Part shown: positions 16,010 to 22,860 of the stretch, piece by piece
Layout of the letters: the number at the start of each line of letters is the position of its first letter
Numbering within the stretch: the first letter of the stretch is position 1
Assembly (NCBI GenBank): GCA_040391605.1
Contig: JBEBXK010000057.1
Location: 1-23,633 of the forward strand
From: Vulgatibacter incomptus_A
Lineage (GTDB): Bacteria > Myxococcota > Myxococcia > Myxococcales > Vulgatibacteraceae
Reading direction: 5' to 3'
Length of the DNA: 23,633 nt
Translations under genes and position numbers: made by a program
The notes under the pieces: generated by a model
The model's database searches: none
What the model saw: only the letters and a program-made list of their open reading frames with translations
What the model was told of the DNA's origin: nothing

Positions 16010-16415
16010 GACCTGCGCCCGCGCGGCACGGGGCCAGCGAATTCTGGGATCCAACTACGCCGCCAAATCGTCGTGCATCGGCAAGGCATTGAGGACGGGC
16101 TTGCTCCGGTGTCGGCGCTGCGGGCGAATGCTGCAGGTTGCGTATGGAGGGGGCTACCCAAAGCCTCGATACTCCTGCCGTCGCGGTCGGCAGATGCACG
16201 GTACCGCTCCGCGCATCTGCTTCGGGGCGGGGCGCGTCTACGCCACGGTCGGCGGCGAAATTCTTCTCGCCGTCGCCCAGGTTGATGAATGACGGCTGGC
16301 GCTCGAACTCGAACGCCAGCAGACCGAGGACGAAGCAAGCCTGGCGACCCGCCGCTACGAGAACGTCGATCCGGCCGCGCAAGGCGCGCGCGGGATGGCG
16401 AGCCGCCCGATGTGA
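16010..16415 (+). pseudogene. Large serine recombinase, C-terminal zinc-ribbon remnant
   Basis: The frame encodes GQRILGSNYAAK, then ALRTGLLRCRRCGRMLQVAY with CxxC, YSCRRGRQMHGTAPRICFGA with the second Cys pair, and, past an in-frame TGA at 16290-16292, LALELERQQTEDEASLATRR followed by YENVDPA. This is the order of the recombinase zinc beta-ribbon and the following coiled coil in large serine recombinases (YxRNQRxLxxN, ALLxGLLRCxxCGRxM, RYxCRG, ARYExxxARRxYxxVDP). The catalytic N-terminal resolvase domain with its Ser nucleophile is absent. It is the debris of a mobile element. Confidence 0.75.
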
Positions 16416-16628
16416 AGATCCTCTCGCTGCGCCTCGAGGCCGAGGTCGCCTACAAGGTGGACGAGGCCTGGCGCACCAAGGGCATCAGGAAGCGCATGGA
16501 GTTTCTTCCGGCGCGCGATCGGCGCGTACCTCACGCAGCTCGGCGTGCGCGACGTCCGTGCGCTCCTCGCGAGCGCTGGCACTACGACGAAGGGCCAGCG
16601 CGCTCGACGAGTCCCTTTACGTCGTTGA
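16412..16628 (+). pseudogene. Small ribbon-helix-helix-like gene with a single-base frameshift
   Basis: From a GTG at 16412 the frame encodes MKILSLRLEAEVAYKVDEAW followed by RTKGIRKRMEF. After one extra base at about 16505 the next frame continues FRRAIGAYLTQLGVRDVRAL and LASAG, ending at 16628. The joined ~71 residues look like a ribbon-helix-helix DNA-binding protein (strand, then helix with VAxKVDExW, then helix with FRRAIxxYL). Antitoxins and plasmid-type repressors often have this form, but no toxin partner is seen. The start overlaps the end of the recombinase frame. Either a decayed gene or a sequencing error is possible. Confidence 0.5.
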
Positions 16629-16815
16629 GCGCGAGCCGCGCGCGCCCTCGGCGTGGGCGCGCGCGGCAGCCGAGATGTTCGGGTCCTGCGTGACCGCCAC
16701 GCGCGTGCCGCCCCTTCATCCGACAGCTCGATGATCGCGCGGTGGACGTTGTCCTTGCCGAACACATCGCGCGAGTGCGGGTCGGCGTAGTCATACTCGA
16801 GCAGCGACGCCCGCC
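16617..16815 (-). pseudogene. Minus-strand remnant of an unknown protein
   Basis: The minus strand encodes LLEYDYADPHSRDVFGKDNV followed by HRAIIELSDEG, then, after a one-base change of frame near 16717, GTRVAVTQDPNISAAARAHA and EGARGSRSTT with a TAA stop at 16617-16619. The text reads like a real coding sequence but has no recognisable start or family. It overlaps the tail of the ribbon-helix-helix gene on the other strand by 12 bases. Confidence 0.35.
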
Positions 16816-16853
16816 TAGGCCGCGACGCCGCGGTGGTGTTAGACTCGCCGGCC

Positions 16854-17429
16854 ATGGGACTCCTCACCTTCAGCCTCAACCTCACCCTGGACGGTTGCGT
16901 CGACCACCAGGAGGGGATCGCCGACGACGAGACGCACGCCTACTTCACCCGTCTCATGGACGAGGGCGGGGCGATGCTGTGGGGTCGCGTCACCTACGAG
17001 ATGATGGAGAGCTACTGGCCGGCCGTCGCCCGCGGCGACGAGGAGGCGCCGCCGGCCATACGCGAGTGGGCGGTCAAGCTGGAGGCCAAGCCCAAGTACG
17101 TGGTGTCGTCGACGCGCAAGGACTTCCCGTGGACCAACAGCCACCACATCGGCGGCGATCTGCGCGAGGGCGTGCAGAAGCTCAAGGACGCGACCCCGGC
17201 CGGGGTGCTCCTCGGAAGCGGCAAGCTCGCGACCGAGCTCGACCGGCTGGACCTGATCGACGAGTACAAGCTGCTCGTCCATCCCAGGATCGCCGGCCAC
17301 GGCCCGACGCTGTACCAGGACGGGTTGCCTGGCACGCGCCAGCTGGAGCTGCTCTCGGCGAAGCCGCTCCGAAACGGCGCGGTGGCCATGCACTACCGCC
17401 GCGCGGCACGACGGCAATGTTCGGCGTGA
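16854..17429 (+). CDS. Dihydrofolate reductase family (RibD C-terminal-like) protein
   Basis: This 191-residue protein reads LLTFSLNLTLDGCVDHQEG, AMLWGRVTYEMMESYWPAV, KYVVSSTRKDFPWTN, GVLLGSGKLATELDRLDLID and EYKLLVHPRIAGHGPTLYQD. This is the standard motif order of the RibD_C/DHFR-like family (start SLDG, then LxGRxTYExMxxYW, LVSST, GSxxLxxxLxxxGLIDEYxLxVxPVxLGxGxxLF). These are NADPH-dependent-fold proteins of mostly unknown substrate, not the trimethoprim-target DHFR. The ATG at 16854 is preferred to a GTG at 16833 because the domain starts there. It is intact, although sequence on both sides is debris. The last ten residues (RAARRQCSA) look unlike the family end and may come from the junction. 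Confidence 0.9.
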   Translation: MGLLTFSLNLTLDGCVDHQEGIADDETHAYFTRLMDEGGAMLWGRVTYEMMESYWPAVARGDEEAPPAIREWAVKLEAKPKYVVSSTRKDFPWTNSHHIGGDLREGVQKLKDATPAGVLLGSGKLATELDRLDLIDEYKLLVHPRIAGHGPTLYQDGLPGTRQLELLSAKPLRNGAVAMHYRRAARRQCSA

Positions 17430-18030
17430 TCGCGCCACGGATGACGCGGCCGGCCCGCGCGGCGTACAGCGTCGGAGGTTCGCCGGCGATGGCGAACCAA
17501 CCGCGCGGCGCACGGCGCAGCTCGGCGGGGACGATGAAGGCCGTGAAGACGCTGACGGGCTGAGCGCCCGCCGCGTTCGGTCCCAGCCGTACCAGGCGTC
17601 GCGCAGCGCGCCGACCTCGTGACGAGCGACGGCGGCGTCGACCGCGAGGGAACACTGCAAGGGCAGTGTGACGATCCGGGCTAACTGACTGCCCGGGATC
17701 GGCGAAACTGATCGGCTCTGGCTCGGCCAAGCTGACCGGCCTCTGGTCGCCCAAGCTGACCGGCCTCTGGTCGCCCAAGCTGATCGCGATCCGGCGATCG
17801 GCCGCCGCTCTGGGGTCGGTCGAGCTGAGGATCGCGTACAGGTGCCAGAACGTGCCGCGACGCTGCTCGTCGGATGGGGTGTCACCGAGCGCTCGTGCAC
17901 GCAGGCGGCCGTGCACGACGTGCAGGCCGCGATACCCCAGGAGGATCTCGCGGCGCGTCGCAAGCTCACGAGCGCGGCAGTTGAGCTGGCGTCACCGCGG
18001 GAGGTTCGCGACCTCGTGAGCGCGTCGAAG
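17430..18030 (-). pseudogene. Minus-strand remnant of an unknown gene, multiple frameshifts
   Basis: Three stretches on the minus strand read like protein but in different frames: ARELATRREILLGYRGLHVV, HGRLRARALGDTPSDEQRRG and TFWHLYAILSSTDPRAA (about 17960-17790); SLAVDAAVARHEVGALRDAW followed by YGWDRTRRA (about 17660-17580); and VFTAFIVPAELRRAPRGWFA followed by IAGEPPTLYAARAGRVIRGA (about 17560-17440). Together they suggest one degraded gene. I do not recognise it. The 24-bp tandem repeat lies in its middle. The start is not identified. Confidence 0.4.
17708..17779. repeat. 24-bp tandem repeat, three copies
   Basis: Copies start at 17708, 17732 and 17756. The last two are identical and the first differs at a few positions; a degenerate partial copy follows at 17780. 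The period is a multiple of three, and on the minus strand it would encode repeats of LGDQRPVS inside the unknown remnant, so it may be an in-frame coding repeat. Confidence 0.8.
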
Positions 18031-18065
18031 AAATAGCCCTTGCATGCCGCGGAAGCCTGTGGCCA

Positions 18066-18091
18066 AATACTGAACCAAATGGTTCAGTATT
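18066..18091. promoter_or_regulatory. Perfect 11-bp inverted repeat over the arsR-type start codon (probable operator)
   Basis: AATACTGAACC and GGTTCAGTATT form a perfect inverted repeat with a 4-base AAAT spacer. The ATG of the ArsR-family gene (18079-18081) lies inside the spacer and right arm, so the first residues MVQY are encoded by the operator itself. This is the expected arrangement for autorepression by an ArsR dimer. The AT-rich arms stand out in a high-GC region. Confidence 0.85.
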
Positions 18092-18444
18092 CGAATGCCC
18101 ACCTCGATGCCTCCTTCGCCGCGCTGGCGGACGTCACCCGTCGCGGCGTCCTCGAGCAGCTGGGTCGTGCGGAAGCGTCGATCACGGACCTGGCCGAGAA
18201 GTTCGACATGACCCTCACGGGCATGAAGAAGCACGTCGGCGTCCTCGAGGAGGCGGGGCTCGTCATCACGGAAAAAGTCGGCCGCGTACGCACCTGCCGG
18301 ATCGGCGCGCGCCGACTGGAAGAAGTGGCGGCGTGGATCGAGCGGTATCACCAGCTCTGGGACGCTCGGTTCTGCGAGCTGGACAAGGTCGTCGAAGAAT
18401 TGAAACGGAAGGAGAAGCTGGATGGAAGAGAGAAAGAAGAGTGA
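18079..18444 (+). CDS. ArsR-family winged-helix repressor
   Basis: This 121-residue protein reads LDASFAALADVTRRGVLEQL, SITDLAEKFDMTLTGMKKHV and GVLEEAGLVITEKVGRVRTC: the ArsR/HTH_5 DNA-binding domain with its ALADxTRRxIL, recognition helix and wing. There are no metal-binding Cys pairs of the ArsR/SmtB type, so it belongs to the group that is paired with SRPBCC proteins and presumably does not sense metals. The next gene starts 23 bases before this one ends, implying translational coupling. The start at 18079 rather than 18040 is supported by the operator palindrome lying on the ATG and by the family's usual start. Autorepression is inferred from that palindrome. Confidence 0.93.
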   Translation: MVQYSNAHLDASFAALADVTRRGVLEQLGRAEASITDLAEKFDMTLTGMKKHVGVLEEAGLVITEKVGRVRTCRIGARRLEEVAAWIERYHQLWDARFCELDKVVEELKRKEKLDGREKEE

Positions 18445-18907
18445 GCCTGTCATGAAGCGCACGACGGTGCAGAGGAAGTCCGATCGTGAACTCGTCGTCA
18501 CGCGCACGTTCGACGCGCCCGCGCGCCTCGTGTTCGAGGCGTGGTCCAGGCCCGAGCTGTTCCAGAAGTGGTGGGTGCCGAAGTCGATGGGCATGACGCT
18601 CCGGTCGTGCGAAATGGACGTGCGCACCGGCGGCAAGTACCGCCTCAACTTCGGCGACGGCATGGACTTCTTCGGCCGCTACATCGAGGTTACGCCGCCC
18701 TCGCGCATCGTCTGGACGAACGAGGAAGGCGGCGAGAACGGCTCCGTGACCACCGTAACCTTCGAGGAGAAGGGCGGCCAGACGCTGCTCGTCATGAGCG
18801 AGCTCTATCCATCGAAGGAAGCGCTCGACGTGGCCGGCACTGGCGCGGCAGACGCTACGCACGAAACGTTCGCGCAACTGGACGAGCTGCTCGCCACGCT
18901 CCCTTGA
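18422..18907 (+). CDS. SRPBCC (AHSA1-like) domain protein
   Basis: This 161-residue protein reads ELVVTRTFDAPARLVFEAWS, RPELFQKWWVPKSMGMTLRS, CEMDVRTGGKYRLNF and PPSRIVWTNEEGGENG. This is the AHSA1/SRPBCC pattern (TRxFDAPxxLVFxAWTxPExxxxWWxP, then DVRxGGxxR). These proteins have a helix-grip fold with a hydrophobic cavity; the ligand is unknown. It overlaps the ArsR gene, so the repressor probably controls it. An in-frame ATG at 18452 (MKRTTVQRKSD) is an alternative start; the first gives an acidic/basic leader EERKKSE. The gene is intact. Confidence 0.95.
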   Translation: MEERKKSEPVMKRTTVQRKSDRELVVTRTFDAPARLVFEAWSRPELFQKWWVPKSMGMTLRSCEMDVRTGGKYRLNFGDGMDFFGRYIEVTPPSRIVWTNEEGGENGSVTTVTFEEKGGQTLLVMSELYPSKEALDVAGTGAADATHETFAQLDELLATLP

Positions 18908-18911
18908 GGAT

Positions 18912-18950
18912 TGGTGGACCTGCCTGGGTTCGAACCAGGAACCAAGGGAT
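18912..18950 (-). other. tRNA 3'-half remnant (T-arm, acceptor strand, CCA)
   Basis: Read on the minus strand, the 3' end is CCTGG-TTCGAAC-CCAGG-CAGGTCC-A-CCA: a perfect 5-bp T stem with a canonical 7-base TTCGAAC loop, a 7-base acceptor strand, a discriminator A and an encoded CCA. The partner 5' acceptor strand GGACCTG is not found in the following ~90 bases, so no complete tRNA exists. It ends four bases after the SRPBCC stop codon. This is the footprint expected when an integrase uses the 3' end of a tRNA gene as its attachment site. Confidence 0.5.
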
Positions 18951-19491
18951 TCGCTTTACCGGGGAGTTTCGCCCCTGCGCGGACTATCCCTTAACCCACC
19001 GGGTAGGTAACTTTGCTGACTACCACGTGGGGTGCGGGACGCTCTGGCCTGTCATCAAGGGCACTCGAGCCCACCAGCTGGCGCGGATCGTACTGCTCGT
19101 CGCGCGCCGCGTCGGTTGCGGATCCGCAGCTCGACCCAATCGATCGCGAGCACGTCGACCCCGAAGCTGTTGACCAATGGGGCGAGCGGCTAACCGCCCG
19201 GTACGCTGTTAAACGACTCTCCCGAATTCTCTCCCCGGTGGGACGGGAGAGAGCGCGGGAGAGCATCCCACGAGCCCCTCATCGCGCTCGCTCGACGCTC
19301 TCCGCGAGCCCCCCAGGAGAGCACCACCACCAGCCTCGCAGCGCGCAAAGCCCTTGGATTTATGGCGAGAAAACGCGCCCCCCCGGCTTGCGCCGCGAGG
19401 GCTCCGTGTAAAATACCCGCCGCGAAAGTTCGCGGTGGGCGAAAGGTGGCTCCGCAGGCGGGACAGCCAACGAACCGGTAGTAGGCTCGTG
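18951..19491. other. Gene-poor region with short inverted repeats
   Basis: No intact gene is supported. A minus-strand phrase SFGVDVLAIDWVELRIRNRR (about 19170-19100) reads like protein but has no context or start. A GC-rich hairpin (CCCGCCGCGA / TCGCGGTGGG with a short loop, about 19416-19439) precedes the HTH gene; without a T-run it is not a clear terminator. An AT-richer patch with GTAAAATAC (about 19408-19416) could be a -10-like element. Confidence 0.35.
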
Positions 19492-19843
19492 ATGCGATTG
19501 GCGGTGCCGTGGGACTTCCGTCCTGCTGCGAGACGCCGCCGACGGGCCCGGGCGGCCCATTCCGCCTTCGACCCGCTGGAGAAGGCTCGCAGGTATCTCG
19601 ACGCGCTCAAGCGAAAACCGGGCCTCTCCTCCGGTGACCTTGCCGGGCGCTTCGGCGTCACCCACACAGAGGTCTGCAACTACGTCACCGTTGCCCGGCG
19701 GCTTGCGCCGGATCTTGCTGGCCAGGGTTGAGGCAATGCCGGCCGAGCGACGGCCGTCGCTGCGTACGCTCCTCAGAGTGGCCCGATTGCCTTCGTTGGC
19801 GGCGCAGCACGAAACCTTTGTTGGCATCGCTGAACAGTGGTGA
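19492..19843 (+). pseudogene. Helix-turn-helix protein with a one-base frameshift
   Basis: From an ATG at 19492 the frame encodes a basic leader and FDPLEKARRYLDALKRKPGL, then SSGDLAGRFGVTHTEVCNYV and TVARRLAPDL. After one extra base near 19716 the next frame continues LARVEAMPAERRPSLRTLLR and VARLPSLAAQHETF, ending at 19843. The first part is a helix-turn-helix (LAxRFGVTHTEVxxYLTLxRRL) of the ParB/KorB-like type seen in small genes near serine recombinases; the second is the expected C-terminal helix bundle. The earlier in-frame start at 19354 adds only arginine-rich text. It may be decayed debris of the same element as the recombinase remnant. Confidence 0.55.
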
Positions 19844-20089
19844 GAGGACGCCGTGCTCCTCCGCGACCCTGGTCGGCAAGGCACATGGCGCCGCGAAGGG
19901 CGTCCCGCTGCTCAGCGGGGCCCACACTCGAGAGAGAGACAGCAATTCGTCGCTACGCGGCGGCATGAGCGGCTCGCCAGCCGGGCGGACCAGGCGCTCC
20001 GGCAGATGCTGACGGCTGGGCGCTGCTGGCCGTGGAGTGGTGTTCGCGGTGACGGGTTGAGCCGACATGGGCTCTCTCGGAGGGTAGCG

Positions 20090-20179
20090 ATGGACGCCCA
20101 AATCCAGCGAAACTTTGAGGTCACCAGAAGGCGCTATCGTCGCCGGTACCACGGGCGCTTGTACCATTCCGCGCCTTGA
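20090..20179 (+). CDS. Possible 29-residue basic peptide
   Basis: An ATG at 20090 has GGAGGG 7 bases upstream and encodes MDAQIQRNFEVTRRRYRRRY followed by HGRLYHSAP. It is very basic. The last third overlaps the 3' end of the large minus-strand gene. The ribosome binding site is good, but there is no other support. The 240 bases before it (from 19844) hold nothing recognisable. Confidence 0.25.
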   Translation: MDAQIQRNFEVTRRRYRRRYHGRLYHSAP

Positions 20180-21504
20180 ACGGGGACGGCCCCTGACTGA
20201 CCTCGGTCGGTCTGCTCGTGCAGGTCATCGACTCGTTGGCTGCCTACGGAACCCAGCCGCTCTTCGGCCGTTCTCCACCGCCGAAAGTGTCCTATCGCAT
20301 CGGGACCGCCGAACAGCTCGCGGGCATGGTCAAGCCGTGCCTCTAGAGCACCCCGCTCCACCTGGTCGAGCGTCACCGCGCCTCGTGCCACCTCCGCAAA
20401 GAATTGCTCGAGCCGAGTGGCCAGAGCCCAGCCATCCACGATTGTGAGCAGCTCCTTTCGGCCTTCTTCAATCGCTTGTTGGTACCGGCGCTCGGCCTCT
20501 CGTCGCATCCGCTCCCGATACTCGGCCTCCGCTCTTACCCGCGCTTCCTCGGCTTGGCGCTGGGCTTCTTCGACCATTCGCACAATTGCAGGAGCCTGAT
20601 CCTCAAGAGCAGCGGCGATCTCGTCAGCCTGCCGCTTTAGATCCCCGACCTTGGACTCGCGCCATTCACGCTGCCAGTTGGTACCTGGATACGGCGACCA
20701 TGCTCGGAGGCAGAAGCGCCCCGTCGGCATGTCCTTCGAGTATGCCCGGAGGTACCGCGTGTCGTCGTAGCTGGCCGCAGTCGGCTTGGGAAGCGTGACC
20801 CACGTGTCGCCCTTACTGTAGCCGTGGACCTCCACCATGTACTCGTAGATCGCGAGGCCGATGGCCACATCTCCTACGAAGACGACTGTGGGGCGGTCGG
20901 GGCTCCACCCACCGTAACAGTAGCCATGCGGTCTGCTCTTCTCCCGCACATTGATTACCGGACGGGAGAAGTGCTGGTCCCATGGCGCAAGAACAACCCG
21001 GAACTCGCGTTCCTCCAGCGTCTGAAAGACCTTACTCGCCGTCTCCAGCGCGCGGGGAAGTGCCTCCTTGGTCGCGAACACATCGACGATGCGGCGCTTG
21101 TAGGGCTGCAGGTAGCCCTCGTAGCTCATGCGGACCTTCTCGAAGTGCGGCGTCGCTTCGACGATAAGAGGGTGCCTCCCAGAGCGGCGTGACCGGCGTG
21201 GTTGCACCTCCAGAGGGTCGACAATGCGTGGCGGCGAGGGCCTGCGAGGCATGCGGGGCCTTGGGGGCAGATCGCCCGGCTGCGACCAGGTCTGCTCGTC
21301 ACCGGGTCCTGCTTCAGGAAGAGTTGGACGCTCGGCCTGCTTCCCGACCTTGAGCTTGGCCCAATAACCCCGAGGTGGTCGGGGTACGCCGAGCCGCTCG
21401 CAGACCCGGGCGAGGAAGTTGCCGGAGATGCCGTACCGCGCTGCGACAGCGGTCATCGGCTCGGCCCAGACCTCCTCGAAGAGCTGTTCGCGAGTGACGG
21501 CCAT
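20134..21504 (-). CDS. Uncharacterised protein with N-terminal HTH-like segment and C-terminal coiled coil, 456 residues
   Basis: The N-terminus, REQLFEEVWAEPMTAVAARY followed by GISGNFLARVCERLGVPRPP and RGYWAKLKVGK, looks like a helix-turn-helix and is shared by a group of uncharacterised bacterial proteins. A Pro/Arg-rich linker (about 60-110) follows, then a mixed domain (about 110-290, with VVLAPWDQHFSRPVINVREK and PTVVFVGDVAIGLAIYEYMV), then a long charged helix (about 290-365, RQAEEARVRAEAEYRERMRR) likely to form a coiled coil, and a C-terminal domain. There is no signal peptide or membrane segment. It could be a DNA-associated protein of a mobile or defence region, which is inference. 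It ends with Arg/Trp/Tyr-rich text. The start is the ATG at 21504; the ribosome binding site is weak. Confidence 0.75.
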   Translation of the reverse strand: MAVTREQLFEEVWAEPMTAVAARYGISGNFLARVCERLGVPRPPRGYWAKLKVGKQAERPTLPEAGPGDEQTWSQPGDLPPRPRMPRRPSPPRIVDPLEVQPRRSRRSGRHPLIVEATPHFEKVRMSYEGYLQPYKRRIVDVFATKEALPRALETASKVFQTLEEREFRVVLAPWDQHFSRPVINVREKSRPHGYCYGGWSPDRPTVVFVGDVAIGLAIYEYMVEVHGYSKGDTWVTLPKPTAASYDDTRYLRAYSKDMPTGRFCLRAWSPYPGTNWQREWRESKVGDLKRQADEIAAALEDQAPAIVRMVEEAQRQAEEARVRAEAEYRERMRREAERRYQQAIEEGRKELLTIVDGWALATRLEQFFAEVARGAVTLDQVERGALEARLDHARELFGGPDAIGHFRRWRTAEERLGSVGSQRVDDLHEQTDRGQSGAVPVQGAEWYKRPWYRRR

Positions 21505-21853
21505 CGAGTCAGCCTACCACCTGGCTCGGCTCGGGCGGACGGGCTGTCGTGCCAGAGCACGATCATGCAAGTGAACTACAGGGGATCCCTCCGTCGGCCT
21601 TCAAGCCGTAACCATAGCAATAACAAGACCTTAGCAAGGAAAGACCAGCACCGAAGTGGTAGCCCTTGGCCGCCTACAGAGGGCGATGTCAGACCCCTGT
21701 GCGAAGCTCCCGTGAAGCCGCCAACGAGAGTCGGTGGGGATCGAACCAAGATCTTGGCCCCGTCGAGCCTCGACTTGACAGATTGCGAGGCCTGGTTACG
21801 TCGAGAGTGATGTGCCTCAACACTGCGGCATGACAGCCGCAATGGAGTTTGAA
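21505..21853. other. Intergenic stretch, divergent upstream region
   Basis: This 349-base stretch separates the divergent starts of the 456-residue protein and the YjzC-like gene, so it should hold promoters for both. It contains AT-richer patches (for example CCATAGCAATAACAAGACCT near 21610-21630). No gene is supported. A GGTGGGGATCGAACC string near 21735 resembles a tRNA T-arm but lacks a 5-bp stem. Confidence 0.45.
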
Positions 21854-22045
21854 ATGACGAAGCCTTTGAAGCCGGGGACCAGCGCGCCTCGTTCCGGGCA
21901 GTACGAGATCACCGGGCCACGCGGAGGTGGTACCGGCGTAGAGCGGACCGCCGTGAAGGGAAAACCGCTGCCCCCAACCCCGAATCCGGGACAGGGCTAT
22001 CGGATCGCCGACCCTACAAAAAATGGAGCAGGCAAGGGCAAGTAG
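21854..22045 (+). CDS. YjzC-like small protein
   Basis: This 63-residue protein reads MTKPLKPGTSAPRSGQYEIT, GPRGGGTGVERTAVKGKPLP and PTPNPGQGYRIADPTK. The order KPGTxAPxSGQYEIxGPRGGxTGxExTxVKGxPLPPTPxPGxxYxxxDPTK is that of the YjzC-like family (PF14168-type), short Pro/Gly-rich proteins of unknown function. The ATG at 21854 has GGAG 6 bases upstream; an open stretch before it adds unrelated residues. The HNH gene follows after 117 bases on the same strand. Confidence 0.85.
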   Translation: MTKPLKPGTSAPRSGQYEITGPRGGGTGVERTAVKGKPLPPTPNPGQGYRIADPTKNGAGKGK

Positions 22046-22162
22046 CTTCCCATCAGGACTAGACCCTAGTCGCCCGCTCCTCGATCCCCTTAACGTGCGC
22101 CCGCTGGGGCTGACCACAACCTCTCACCGGGAGCACGCCAAGACTCCCGTCCTGGAACTGCC

Positions 22163-22576
22163 ATGGCGAAGGGAAAGCCACACTTCCTACAGGTCCTTCT
22201 CAACAAAACCGACAGCCGCTGTCACCTCTGCCGTGGAGCACTCCAGCTCCACCACTATGGATACCTCGGCCCCCTTGGCTGGGAAATCGACCACTCGGTA
22301 CCGCGCGCAAAGGGCGGTACCGACCACGTCAACAACCTCCTGCCCGCCCACGGCTCTTGCAACCGTGAGAAGGGAACCCTCGCGAACTCAACGATTCGAA
22401 AACGGAATGGGTTCACTCGCCGACCGCTCTCGCGGAGGGCTCAAGAAGCAGAGCGGATTCGGAACGCTTTTCACGGCGGAGGATTGGGCGCGCTGGTCGG
22501 ACTACTTTTTCCCGGGGGCTGGCTCATCGGCGCGTTGGCCGGGGCTCTGATCGGGCACTCCGCGGATCCGGAGTAG
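22163..22576 (+). CDS. HNH nuclease with C-terminal glycine-zipper hydrophobic tail
   Basis: This 137-residue protein has an HNH endonuclease core: CHLC (20-23), EIDHSVPRAKGGTDHVNNLL (41-60, with the DH catalytic pair at 43-44) and PAHGSCNREKGT (61-72), matching the zinc-stabilised IDHxxPxxKGGxxxxxNLxxxHxxCNxxKG pattern. After a basic linker (RRPLSRRAQEAERIR), residues 105-131 form a glycine-rich hydrophobic segment (GGGLGALVGLLFPGGWLIGA, then LAGALIG) with small residues every third or fourth position, like a glycine zipper or a membrane hairpin. An HNH domain ending in such a tail is unusual. It may be a toxin, a colicin-like nuclease or a membrane-anchored nuclease. No immunity gene is seen. 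The ATG at 22163 has a weak ribosome binding site. Confidence 0.82.
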   Translation: MAKGKPHFLQVLLNKTDSRCHLCRGALQLHHYGYLGPLGWEIDHSVPRAKGGTDHVNNLLPAHGSCNREKGTLANSTIRKRNGFTRRPLSRRAQEAERIRNAFHGGGLGALVGLLFPGGWLIGALAGALIGHSADPE

Positions 22577-22708
22577 GTCGAGCGAGCGAACCGCAGACCG
22601 AATGTACGTCAGAAGCATTGGGGGTCATAGCAGTAGGCGTCAAACGGTGCTGTCTCGTCATTGCTTAGCGTGCGGCCGGACTCCCCCTTGTGCGGGTTCC
22701 GGCCCATT

Positions 22709-22777
22709 CCGATCACCGATTCCGGTTGAAGCCGATCACTGATTCCGGTCCAAGTCGATCGCTGAACGGACGGCCAG
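22709..22777. repeat. 23-bp direct repeats at an IS21-like left end
   Basis: CCGATCACCGATTCCGGTTG and CCGATCACTGATTCCGGTCC mark two 23-bp units starting at 22709 and 22732; a third, degenerate unit starts at 22755 and a partial one precedes them (near 22695). Multiple terminal repeats just upstream of istA are a hallmark of IS21-family elements, where they bind the transposase. Confidence 0.65.
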
Positions 22778-22860
22778 GAGTTACGTCGTTAGGTCGCGCT
22801 TGAGCGTTGCCGCCGCTGGGTAACTAACGCCACATCGCAACCCCCTTGAAGGAGGTGGTG

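Noticed and set aside
17708..17779. CRISPR array
   Set aside because: The 24-bp units are directly adjacent with no spacers, so this is a tandem repeat. No other regularly spaced repeats were seen in the window.
21722..21750. tRNA-like string GGTGGGGATCGAACC
   Set aside because: On the minus strand the TTCGAT loop is present, but the flanking bases do not form a 5-bp T stem and no acceptor or CCA follows.
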